Source: Pedobacter sp. MC2016-14
GTDB lineage: Bacteria > Bacteroidota > Bacteroidia > Sphingobacteriales > Sphingobacteriaceae
Reading direction: 5' to 3'
DNA length: 64,000 nt
NCBI RefSeq assembly: GCF_020991475.1
Contig: NZ_JAJMPA010000001.1
Coordinates: 2,604,001-2,668,000 of the forward strand
The notes under the pieces are model-generated. The model did no database searches, was not told the DNA's origin, and worked only from the letters and a program-made list of their open reading frames with translations. Each line of letters starts with the position of its first letter. Within the stretch, counting starts at the first letter, position 1. This document shows, in pieces, positions 25,412-33,585 of the stretch. The translations under genes were made by a program, and so were the position numbers.

Positions 25412-26179
25412 ATGATGTATAAACGATCGTTAAAATTTGCAGCGCTTGCTGTGCTTGTGTTGCTGATGTCTTTTAGTATTCCTCCCAAAAAGATTAAAAT
25501 TTACCTGATTGGTGATTCCACAATGTCTGTTAAAGATAGAAAAGCTTATCCGGAGACTGGATGGGGAATGCCTTTTGTTAACTTTTTTGATCAGGATGTA
25601 GAAGTGGACAACCGGGCTCAGAATGGACGGAGTACTAAATCTTTCTTGGCAGAAAACAGGTGGCAGCCTGTAGTAGATAGTTTAAAAGCGGGAGATTATG
25701 TCTTTGTTCAGTTTGGCCATAATGATGAATCTAAAGCTAAAGTTGAGCGCTACACAACTATAGACGAATTTAAAGCAAACCTATTGAAATATATTTCAGA
25801 AACACGCTCAAAGAAAGCCAATCCGGTTTTGCTTACACCAGTGTCAAGAAGACAATTTAATGCTTCGGGAAAGGTTGTTGAAACCCATGCAGGTTACAGC
25901 GAGGCGGTTAGAGAAGTCGCAAAAGCAAATAACGTTCCCCTAATTGATCTGGATCAGAAAAGCATGGAATTGTATCAGAAATTTGGAAACGAAAATTCTA
26001 AACTGTTGTTTTTGCAGCTGGAAGCTGGTGTTCATCCAAATTATCCTGAAGGTAAAATAGACAATACGCATTTTAATGAACTTGGCGCAAGGGAAATTGC
26101 CCAGGTGGTGTTAAAAGAAATCAGGACATTAAACCTTGACCTTGTCAATCATATTATAAAACCAGTTGCTAAAAAATGA
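25412..26179 (+). CDS. Rhamnogalacturonan acetylesterase (CE12, SGNH hydrolase)
   Basis: 255 aa with a signal peptide (LKFAALAVLVLLMSFS). SGNH blocks are in order: GDSTMS (nucleophile Ser), NRAQNGRSTKSFL (Gly/Asn blocks), GHNDES (oxyanion Asn) and DNTHFNELGA, with Asp and His of the triad. It removes acetyl groups from rhamnogalacturonan I in the periplasm, exposing the backbone to lyases and hydrolases. The stop overlaps the next start by four bases (ATGA), so CE12 and CE8 esterases are made together. It starts a new transcription unit after the rha terminator and has an operator-like site upstream. Confidence 0.92.
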   Translation: MMYKRSLKFAALAVLVLLMSFSIPPKKIKIYLIGDSTMSVKDRKAYPETGWGMPFVNFFDQDVEVDNRAQNGRSTKSFLAENRWQPVVDSLKAGDYVFVQFGHNDESKAKVERYTTIDEFKANLLKYISETRSKKANPVLLTPVSRRQFNASGKVVETHAGYSEAVREVAKANNVPLIDLDQKSMELYQKFGNENSKLLFLQLEAGVHPNYPEGKIDNTHFNELGAREIAQVVLKEIRTLNLDLVNHIIKPVAKK

Positions 26180-27135
26180 TGAGGTTTTTAGTATTTAAGT
26201 TATGGGTCTGTATCTTGTTTTTTGGCGTTTGTGTACAGGCGCAAACTTTAACGGTTGCCAAGGATGGTAGTGGTGATTTTAAGACGGTTCAGGAGGCCAT
26301 TCAGGCAGTTCCTGATTTTAGAAAAGTAACAACAACAATCTTCATCAAAAATGGAATCTATAAAGAGAAACTAAACCTTTCTGCTTCCAAGAGAATGGTA
26401 CGGTTGGTTGGTGAGAGTGTAGAAAAAACCATCCTTACCTATGACGACTATGCAGCGAAGAAGAATATGTTTGGAGAAGCAAAGGGAACGTCGGGTTCTT
26501 CCAGTTTCTACATTTATGGCGAGGATTTTAGTGCGGAGAACATCACCTTTGAAAATTCTTCTGGTCCGGTTGGGCAGGCAGTAGCTTTGTGGATTGCCGG
26601 AGATAAGGCAAAGTTTAGCAACTGCCGTATGCTTGGTTTTCAGGATACGTTATATACCTATGGTGCGGGTAGCAGGCAATATTTTAACCATTGTTACATC
26701 GAAGGTACTGTCGATTTTATTTTTGGCTCCGCTACCGCTGTCTTTGATGGTTGCGAGATCTTCTGTAAAACGCAGGGTTATGTTACCGCGGCATCTACAC
26801 CTGATACAGCTAAGTACGGCTATGTGTTTTTGAACTGCAAAATTACGGGTACTGCGCCTGAAAATAGTTTTCATCTGGGAAGACCATGGAGGCCTTTTGC
26901 CAATACTGTGTTTATCAATTGCGCGCTTGGAAGTATGATCAAAGCTGAGGGTTGGAACAACTGGGGCAAAGAAAGCAATGAAAAAACTGCTTATTATGCT
27001 GAATATAAAAATAAGGGAAAAGGTGCTAAAGCCGCAGAACGTGTAAAATGGTCGCATCAATTGACGGATGTAGAAGCACAGGAGTACACGCTTGAAAGGA
27101 TATTCAGGGACTGGGATTACGCTAAAACTCATTGA
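26176..27135 (+). CDS. Pectinesterase (CE8)
   Basis: 319 aa, signal peptide ending CVQAQ. A right-handed beta-helix protein with LTVAKDGSGDFKTVQEAIQAVPD at the start of the mature part. Active-site segments are GQAVALW, GFQDTLYT, GTVDFIFGSATAVF and LGRPWRP, which give the two catalytic Asp residues, the Gln residues and the Arg. It demethylates homogalacturonan, releasing methanol and making the chain accessible to polygalacturonase and pectate lyase. It overlaps the CE12 gene by 4 nt. The GH28 gene starts 144 nt later behind its own operator-like site. Confidence 0.95.
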   Translation: MMRFLVFKLWVCILFFGVCVQAQTLTVAKDGSGDFKTVQEAIQAVPDFRKVTTTIFIKNGIYKEKLNLSASKRMVRLVGESVEKTILTYDDYAAKKNMFGEAKGTSGSSSFYIYGEDFSAENITFENSSGPVGQAVALWIAGDKAKFSNCRMLGFQDTLYTYGAGSRQYFNHCYIEGTVDFIFGSATAVFDGCEIFCKTQGYVTAASTPDTAKYGYVFLNCKITGTAPENSFHLGRPWRPFANTVFINCALGSMIKAEGWNNWGKESNEKTAYYAEYKNKGKGAKAAERVKWSHQLTDVEAQEYTLERIFRDWDYAKTH

Positions 27136-27181
27136 AATTTTGTATGTCTTTTAGAGTCTATTATAAAATCAATACTATGGG

Positions 27182-27252
27182 AACGATTGCACACTTATTT
27201 ACGGCGGTTTTGTTTCATGCTAAGCTAAAAGTATGTAGACTTGCTTATAAGC
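27182..27252 (+). promoter_or_regulatory. Pectin-regulon operator-like site 3 (before GH28)
   Basis: AACGATTGCACACTTATTT at 27182-27200 matches site 2 at 16 of 19 positions. A second element GTAGACTTGCTTATAA starts 53 nt after the core (27235), almost the spacing of the other two sites. The GH28 start is 97 nt from the core. The inner palindrome is degraded here (TTGCACAC), so binding may be weaker. Confidence 0.5.
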
Positions 27253-27278
27253 GTTAAATTTAATGCAACCAAATTTGT

Positions 27279-28817
27279 ATGAATATATTTAAAATAGCAC
27301 TTCCGGGCCTTATGCTGCTTGGATCATTCCAGGTAAATGCACAATCACCAGCGGGTAAAAAAGGATATTCTTTTGAAAACCTTCCTGTAATAGCCACTCC
27401 AAAATTTAAAAACGACACCTTAAATATTGTTAAATACGGCGCTGTTAACGACGGCACTACTTTAAATACGGCTGCCATTAATAAAGCAATTGTAGATTGT
27501 AATAAAAAAGGTGGGGGAGTGGTATTGATTCCTGAAGGTTTATGGCTCACTGGTCCAATTGAGTTGAAAAGCAACGTTAACCTACATTTGGCTAAAAATT
27601 CATTGTTACAATTTACTAAAGATTTTGATCAGTACGAACTGGTGAAAAGTGACTGGGAAGGTTTGCCTCAGATGCGTAACCAATCTCCTATTTGGGCTAA
27701 TAATGAGCAGAACATCGCTATTACTGGTTACGGTATTGTTGATGGGGGTGGTGACGCCTGGCGAATGGTTAAAAAGGATAAATTAACAGAAACCCAATGG
27801 AAAAAACTTGTTTCATCAGGCGGGATTGTTAGCGAAGATAAAAAGTTATGGTACCCGGGTGAAAAGACTTTTAAGGGATCAAAAGTAAAAGATGCTGGTG
27901 TAATTTCTCCAGAGAAAACTCCAGAATTCTATGCCTCTGTTAAAGATTTTTTAAGACCTAATCTTTTGGTACTTAATGGCTGTAAGAAAATCTTATTAGA
28001 AGGTGTAACCTTTCAAAATTCACCAGCCTGGAACCTGCATCCATTAATGTGTGAAGACCTGACGGTAAGAAATGTATACGCTAAAAATCCATGGTATGCC
28101 CAGAATGGCGACGGAATAGATGTAGAATCCTGTAAAAATGTACTCATTGAGGGCAGTACGTTTGATGTAGGTGATGATGGCATTTGTATCAAAAGCGGAA
28201 GGGATGAAGCAGGTAGGAAACGTGCTAAGCCGACTGAAAATGTGGTGATCAAAAATTGCACAGTATATCATGCGCACGGTGGTTTTGTAATAGGAAGTGA
28301 AATGAGCGGTGGGGCTAAAAATATCTTTATCTCCGACTGTACTTTTATTGGTACCGATATCGGTTTAAGGTTTAAAACTACCCGTGGAAGAGGCGGTGTT
28401 GTAGAAGCGATATATGCAAAAAACATTAACATGAAGGATATTGCGGGTGAGGCCATACTATTTGACATGTATTATGCTGCAGTAGATCCAATAGCATTAA
28501 ATGGTGAAAAAAGAGATGCACCAAAGGTAGTGCTGATCCCGGTTACGGAGAAAACACCTGTATTTAGGGATTTTCATATCAACAATGTAGTTTGTGATGG
28601 CGCTTCTAAAGCTATCTTTATCAGAGGACTTCCTGAAATGAGCATCAGCGATATTTTCATGGACAACATTATAGTTAAGGCTGATGAGGGAATAGACATT
28701 CAGGAAGCTAAAAACGTGCAGATGAACAATGTGAAAGTACATCTGGCTGCCGGGAAGCAGTTGATGAGCATAGTGAACGGTAAGGGTATATTGATGGACA
28801 AAAAGCCGGTTAAATAA
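27279..28817 (+). CDS. GH28 polygalacturonase-type hydrolase
   Basis: 512 aa with a signal peptide ending FQVNAQ. The N-terminal YGAVNDGTTLNTAAINKAIVDCNKKGGGVVLIPEG is the usual beta-helix opening. Catalytic motifs are NGDGIDVESC, VGDDGICIKSG, HGGFVIGSEMSGG and RFKTTRGRGG, the four conserved GH28 boxes with three Asp, one His and the Arg-x-Lys. It hydrolyses alpha-1,4-linked galacturonan or the rhamnogalacturonan backbone from or near chain ends; which of these is not decidable here. It shares its last nucleotide with the start of the GH105 gene. Confidence 0.95.
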   Translation: MNIFKIALPGLMLLGSFQVNAQSPAGKKGYSFENLPVIATPKFKNDTLNIVKYGAVNDGTTLNTAAINKAIVDCNKKGGGVVLIPEGLWLTGPIELKSNVNLHLAKNSLLQFTKDFDQYELVKSDWEGLPQMRNQSPIWANNEQNIAITGYGIVDGGGDAWRMVKKDKLTETQWKKLVSSGGIVSEDKKLWYPGEKTFKGSKVKDAGVISPEKTPEFYASVKDFLRPNLLVLNGCKKILLEGVTFQNSPAWNLHPLMCEDLTVRNVYAKNPWYAQNGDGIDVESCKNVLIEGSTFDVGDDGICIKSGRDEAGRKRAKPTENVVIKNCTVYHAHGGFVIGSEMSGGAKNIFISDCTFIGTDIGLRFKTTRGRGGVVEAIYAKNINMKDIAGEAILFDMYYAAVDPIALNGEKRDAPKVVLIPVTEKTPVFRDFHINNVVCDGASKAIFIRGLPEMSISDIFMDNIIVKADEGIDIQEAKNVQMNNVKVHLAAGKQLMSIVNGKGILMDKKPVK

Positions 28818-30739
28818 TGAAAGTATTTTTTAAAGCTGCGATCATCTGTTCGCTTTCTGTAGCTGGAATACAGCAAACGATAGCGCAAACTAAACCTTTA
28901 TCAGAGCAGATGGCTGCTACGGTAATGGACATCTGGAAAGATTCTGTAGAAATGGAGCCAGGTAAACCGGTGAAATGGGCCTATGATCAAGGTGTAATTT
29001 TAGAAGGAATTGATGCCATTTGGAAGCGGACAGGAAATCCTGCCTATTTTCAATACATACAAAAGAGCATGGACTTTTTTGTCACGGATCAAGGGACGAT
29101 TAACAGGTATAAACAACAGGATTATAACATTGATAATGTTAAAAATGGTCGTTCGTTACTCACACTTTACAAAGTTACCGGACAACTAAAATATTTTAAA
29201 GCGGCTACGCTGTTATGGGAGCAGCTGCAGAAACAGCCGCGAACTAAAGAAGGTGGTTTTTGGCATAAAAAAGTATATCCTTATCAAATGTGGCTGGATG
29301 GGCTGTACATGGGAGAACCTTTTTATGCGGAATATGCCGCATTGGTAAAAAATGATGCTGCTTTTGACGATATCGCCAATCAGTTCATTTATATGGAAAA
29401 TCATGCACGTGATGTAAAGACAGGTTTGTTGTATCATGGCTGGGATGAAAGCAGGGAACAGAAATGGGCAGATCAGAAAACAGGGAACTCGCCAAATTTT
29501 TGGGCCAGGGCAATGGGCTGGTATGGAATGGCACTTGTTGATGCCTTAGATTATTTTCCTGCAAAGCATCCAAAAAGGCCGGCTCTAGTTGCCATATTAA
29601 ATAGAATGACTAAAGCGGTTGCTAAATACCAGGATGCCAAAACAGGTTTGTGGTATGATGTATTGGATAAACAAACTGCTAAAGGAAACTATGTTGAGGC
29701 TTCGGCTTCCAGCATGTTTGTATACTACATTGCAAAAGGAGTTAGAAAAGGTTATTTGCCAGAGACTGATTTTAAAATAGCAGCCGCAGGTTATAAAGGA
29801 ATTGAAAAAGAATTCATCGAGGCTGGTGTAAAGGCAGGTCAGGTGAATTTGAAAGGAACGGTTAGTGTATCCGGATTGGGTGGTAAGCCTTATCGGGACG
29901 GCAGTTATGATTATTACATGAGTGAGAAGGTGGTTACCAATGACCCAAAAGGAGTTGGCGCCTTTTTGCTTGCTGCCGAAGAAATGGAGTACGCCGCAGT
30001 GCCAAAACCTGGAAAAGGCAGGCTGGTGCTACTGGATTCTTATTTTAACAATGAGCTTAAAAAAGACCAGAGTGGAAATATGCTTTCATGGCATTACAAA
30101 TGGGAAGAACGTGGAAACAATGGCTTTTCAATGTGGGATGGATTATTCAATTCTGCTGGTTTTAAGACTTCCACGTTATATGCTGCACCTACCCTTGAAA
30201 ATTTAAAGAAAGCATCCGTTTATATTATTGTAGATCCGGACACAAAAAAAGAGACCGAAAAACCAGATTTCGTTGCTCCGGCTGATGTGAAAAATATTGT
30301 GAACTGGGTTAAAAATGGTGGCGTACTGATTATGATGGCGAATGACACCGGGAATGCTGAACTGGATCATTTTAATGTACTGGGGGCAGAATTTGGAATC
30401 AAATTTAACAATGACAGTAAAAACCGTGTGGTAAAAAGCCTGTTCGAGATGGGTAGTGTACCAGTGCCGCCTGGTCATGCTGTTTTTAAAACGGCTACAA
30501 AATTATATATTAAAGAGTACAGCAGTTTAAACCTTTCTGCTTCTGCTGTATCTGTATTAAATGATAAGGATGGTGATGTGGTAATGGCATCGGCTAAACT
30601 AGGTAAAGGAACTGTATTTGCCATCGGCGACCCATGGTTGTATGATGAGTATGTAGATGGAAGAAAACTTCCTGCAGCATTTGATAATTTCAAAGCTGCG
30701 GCTGATCTGGTAAACTGGATTGGCAAACAACTCAAATAA
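28817..30739 (+). CDS. GH105 unsaturated rhamnogalacturonyl hydrolase with extra C-terminal domain
   Basis: 640 aa, signal peptide ending QQTIAQ. The GH105 (alpha/alpha)6 barrel covers about residues 25-385: QGVILEGIDAIWKRTG, NIDNVKNGRSLLTLYKVTG, MWLDGLYMGEPFYAEYA, NFWARAMGWYGMALVDAL and EASASSMFVYYIAKGVRKGYL. It removes the unsaturated uronate left by lyases. A further ~240 residues (LVLLDSYFNNELKKD, VNWVKNGGVLIMMANDTGNAE, GTVFAIGDPWLYDEY) look like an alpha/beta domain of the DUF4350 or glutamine-amidotransferase-like type; canonical GH105 enzymes are about 370 aa. The gene overlaps both neighbours by one base. The role of the second domain is unknown. Confidence 0.9.
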   Translation: MKVFFKAAIICSLSVAGIQQTIAQTKPLSEQMAATVMDIWKDSVEMEPGKPVKWAYDQGVILEGIDAIWKRTGNPAYFQYIQKSMDFFVTDQGTINRYKQQDYNIDNVKNGRSLLTLYKVTGQLKYFKAATLLWEQLQKQPRTKEGGFWHKKVYPYQMWLDGLYMGEPFYAEYAALVKNDAAFDDIANQFIYMENHARDVKTGLLYHGWDESREQKWADQKTGNSPNFWARAMGWYGMALVDALDYFPAKHPKRPALVAILNRMTKAVAKYQDAKTGLWYDVLDKQTAKGNYVEASASSMFVYYIAKGVRKGYLPETDFKIAAAGYKGIEKEFIEAGVKAGQVNLKGTVSVSGLGGKPYRDGSYDYYMSEKVVTNDPKGVGAFLLAAEEMEYAAVPKPGKGRLVLLDSYFNNELKKDQSGNMLSWHYKWEERGNNGFSMWDGLFNSAGFKTSTLYAAPTLENLKKASVYIIVDPDTKKETEKPDFVAPADVKNIVNWVKNGGVLIMMANDTGNAELDHFNVLGAEFGIKFNNDSKNRVVKSLFEMGSVPVPPGHAVFKTATKLYIKEYSSLNLSASAVSVLNDKDGDVVMASAKLGKGTVFAIGDPWLYDEYVDGRKLPAAFDNFKAAADLVNWIGKQLK

Positions 30740-31806
30740 TGAAAAGATTTTTGACAATTGCAGGTACCAGGTACCTTCTGGCTTATTTATTAACATTTGC
30801 GCTGCTACAGGGCTTTACGGCCTACGGGCAGGCTGCGGATCCGGTAGCAGAAAATATGCTGGCCTATCAGCGCAGTTACGGAGGATGGCCAAAGGCGGTG
30901 GATGGAAAAAAGGTTGACTATACCAAAACGCTTTCTGATGCACAGCGGATAGCCATAAAAGCAGATTCTTTACATGAGGATGCTACAATAGACAATAAGG
31001 CAACCAGTAGGGAAATTGTATATTTGGTTAAAGCCTATGAATCGAGTAAAGACAAACGTTTTCTTGATGCTGTAAAAAAAGGCGTAGACTATTTGTTTAA
31101 AGCGCAGTACGCTAATGGCGGATGGCCACAATACTACCCTGAACACAACTTGTATCGTGGCGAGATCACCTATAATGATGACGCTATGATCAATGTGCTC
31201 AATATTTTGCAGGACATTGTTGAAGGAGCTAATGGTTTTGATGTTTTAGGTGACACCTATAAATCTAAGGCTGCAGAATCGGTGAGTAGGGGTGTAGGCT
31301 GTATTTTAAAAACCCAGGTAATCGTAAATGGGAAGTTGACTGTTTGGTGTGCGCAATATAACGAGAAGACATTGAAACCAGCCAAGGCAAGGGCTTTTGA
31401 ACTGATTTCTTTGAGCGGAAGTGAATCTGTGGGGATCACAGAGTTTCTAATGCGCCTGAAGAATCCATCCCCAGAGGTTGTTAAAGCGGTTAAAGCTGCT
31501 GTAGTATGGTTTGAGAAATCAAAGATTACAGGGTATAATTTTGTGTTTGTGGATGATCCGAAACAGCCGGAAGGTAAAGACCGTGTTTTTATTAAAGATC
31601 CGGCTTCCACCATTTGGGCCCGTTTTTATGATATAGATACAAATGAGCCATTTTTTACCGGCAGAGATAGCAAACCTAAAAAGACAATTGCAGAAGTTGA
31701 GGTAGAGCGTAGGGTCGGTTACGCATGGTATGGTACCTGGCCGGCTAAGATCTTGGATAAGAAGTATCCTAAGTGGTTGAAATTAAACAATCTCCTCCCT
31801 GACTAA
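30739..31806 (+). CDS. Pectate lyase (PL10)
   Basis: 355 aa, signal peptide ending TAYGQA. The mature part begins DPVAENMLAYQRSYGGWPKAVDG, then DNKATSREIVYLVKAYESSKD, FKAQYANGGWPQYYP and ITYNDDAMINVLNIL, all typical of family 10 pectate lyases, with a helical toroid fold. It cleaves demethylated polygalacturonate by beta-elimination, giving unsaturated oligosaccharides for GH105 and ultimately KduI. It overlaps the GH105 stop by one base and is the last gene of this enzyme operon. The 267 nt after it hold no gene. Confidence 0.93.
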   Translation: MKRFLTIAGTRYLLAYLLTFALLQGFTAYGQAADPVAENMLAYQRSYGGWPKAVDGKKVDYTKTLSDAQRIAIKADSLHEDATIDNKATSREIVYLVKAYESSKDKRFLDAVKKGVDYLFKAQYANGGWPQYYPEHNLYRGEITYNDDAMINVLNILQDIVEGANGFDVLGDTYKSKAAESVSRGVGCILKTQVIVNGKLTVWCAQYNEKTLKPAKARAFELISLSGSESVGITEFLMRLKNPSPEVVKAVKAAVVWFEKSKITGYNFVFVDDPKQPEGKDRVFIKDPASTIWARFYDIDTNEPFFTGRDSKPKKTIAEVEVERRVGYAWYGTWPAKILDKKYPKWLKLNNLLPD

Positions 31807-31979
31807 GTATTAGGCTCCTGCGGAGCAAATCCTTTAGGCCAGGTCGGAGAATATTTGATTTCTGTTCAGAGAATAGTGGGGAGCGGGTCTTAGCCACTGA
31901 AGGTTCAATGGGAAAGGGCGTATTTCTGTGTGGCAGGAGCGGGCTTACCGTCCTGAGCGCAGTTATTTTATTCGTGTTT

Positions 31980-32056
31980 CCGATAACGATTGCGCAAATA
32001 TTTCTGGGCAAATGACTGGGTATTCACTCCAATAATACGTAGAATTGCCTTGACCA
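31980..32056 (+). promoter_or_regulatory. Pectin-regulon operator-like site 2 (before uxaB)
   Basis: The 24 nt at 31980-32003 match site 1 at 22 positions; the core AACGATTGCGCAAA is at 31985-31998. The second element, GTAGAATTGCCTTGA, starts at 32039, exactly 54 nt after the core as in site 1. The uxaB start is 89 nt from the core. The remaining intergenic DNA (31807-31979) contains only a short GCTCC/GGAGC hairpin at 31814-31826. Confidence 0.6.
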
Positions 32057-32073
32057 AATGATTAGTAATTGAC

Positions 32074-33585
32074 ATGATCTTATCGAAATCCAATTTAACC
32101 ACTATAAATTCCGGGAATGTTGTTATTCCTGCTGAAAACCTCTTTAACCTTCCTGAAAAAGTCCTGCAATTTGGAACCGGCGTTTTGTTGCGTGGTTTGC
32201 CAGATTACTTTATAGACAAAGCCAATAAACAAGGTGTATTTAATGGCCGTATCGCTGTTGTAAAGTCGACCTCCAAAGGCAGTACTGCAGAATTTGACGA
32301 TCAGGATAGCTTGTATACACTATGTATCCGGGGTATTGAAAACGGAGAAGATGTAGAAGAAAATATCATTTCTTCTTCTATTAGCAGGGTAATTGTTGCT
32401 GATACCGCATGGGCCGATATATTGGCTGTTGCAGGCAGTGCAGATTTGAAACTTATTGTTTCTAATACTACAGAGGTAGGAATTCAGCTTGTAGAAGAGA
32501 AAATCAGTCAGACACCTCCGGCTTCTTTTCCTGCAAAATTGCTGGCGGTATTGTTTGAAAGGTATACCGTATTTAACGGCGCAGCCGCTCCACTGGTAGT
32601 GGTAGCTACAGAGCTTATTCCTGAAAATGGAAAAAAGCTGGAAGCTATTGTTGAAGAACTTATTGCGTTTAATGAATTGGAAGCAGGTTTTTCTGCCTGG
32701 ATGAAAGAAAATGTAAACTTCTGTAATTCGTTGGTAGACAGGATTGTTCCTGGTAAGCCAGATGCTGAAACTTTAAAAAGCCTCGAGGCTGAACTTGGAT
32801 ATACTGATAACTTGTTGAGCATGAGCGAGCCATATCGTCTGTGGGCAATTGAAGGTAACGCTAAAGTGGCTGAATTACTTGATTTTGCTAAAGTAGATGA
32901 AGGTGTTGTGATTACAGAAGATATTGAATTGTACCGCGAGTTAAAAGTGCGTTTGTTAAATGGTACACACACCTTAAGCTGCGGAATTGCTTATCTTTCT
33001 GGAATTGAAACCGTAACAACAGCCATGAAACAGGTGGAACTTAAAGCCTACATCGGTAAAGTAATGCTGGATGAAATCGTCCCAGCTATTCCTTATAAAA
33101 TTGATACCGCTGTAGCTGTTGATTTCTCTAAGAAAGTAATTGATCGTTTTGCAAATCCACACATTGAACATGCCTGGATAAATATCACAGCTCAGTATTC
33201 TATGAAATTAAAAATCAGGGTATTGCCGGTATTGTTAAACTATTACAAATTAAAAACTGAAGTTCCTGCTTACATTGCTTTTGGATTTGCTGCTTACCTT
33301 AAATTTATGCAGCCTGTAGAAAAAGAAGGAAATGCATATTATGGAAAATTAAATGGGCATAATTACCCAATTGCCGATGATAGCGCCGCTTATTTCTACG
33401 AAAAAATGGATTTGCCGGAGGCAGAGTTTGCAGATACAATTTTAAAAGATACCCAGTTTTGGGGTGCCGACCTCAATACTTTGCCGGGCTTTATTGCTGC
33501 GGTTGAAGAAAACTACCAATCTATTGTGAAAGAAGGAATGAATGCAGCGTTATTGGGATTGACAAGTAGTATTAAAATAAACTAA
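32074..33585 (+). CDS. uxaB: Tagaturonate reductase (altronate oxidoreductase)
   Basis: 503 aa, cytosolic. The N-terminal nucleotide-binding region has VLQFGTGVLLRGLPDYFIDKANKQGVFNG and VVKSTSKGS; the C-terminal mannitol-dehydrogenase-like domain has VRLLNGTHTLSCGIAYLSGIETV, where the Lys/Asn/His set of this family lies, and WINITAQYSMKLKIRVLPVLLNY. It reduces D-tagaturonate to D-altronate using NADH, the second step of galacturonate catabolism. The gene is first in a nine-gene uronate operon and has the operator-like site upstream. It shares one base with uxaA. Confidence 0.95.
   Translation: MILSKSNLTTINSGNVVIPAENLFNLPEKVLQFGTGVLLRGLPDYFIDKANKQGVFNGRIAVVKSTSKGSTAEFDDQDSLYTLCIRGIENGEDVEENIISSSISRVIVADTAWADILAVAGSADLKLIVSNTTEVGIQLVEEKISQTPPASFPAKLLAVLFERYTVFNGAAAPLVVVATELIPENGKKLEAIVEELIAFNELEAGFSAWMKENVNFCNSLVDRIVPGKPDAETLKSLEAELGYTDNLLSMSEPYRLWAIEGNAKVAELLDFAKVDEGVVITEDIELYRELKVRLLNGTHTLSCGIAYLSGIETVTTAMKQVELKAYIGKVMLDEIVPAIPYKIDTAVAVDFSKKVIDRFANPHIEHAWINITAQYSMKLKIRVLPVLLNYYKLKTEVPAYIAFGFAAYLKFMQPVEKEGNAYYGKLNGHNYPIADDSAAYFYEKMDLPEAEFADTILKDTQFWGADLNTLPGFIAAVEENYQSIVKEGMNAALLGLTSSIKIN

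Noticed and set aside
26650..27132. 160-codon frame on the minus strand inside the pectinesterase gene
   Set aside because: It lies fully opposite a clear CE8 gene with all catalytic motifs, and its translation has no domain features.
31814..31826. Short hairpin GCTCC/GGAGC as terminator of the pectin enzyme operon
   Set aside because: The stem has only five pairs with a 3-nt loop and no T tract follows.
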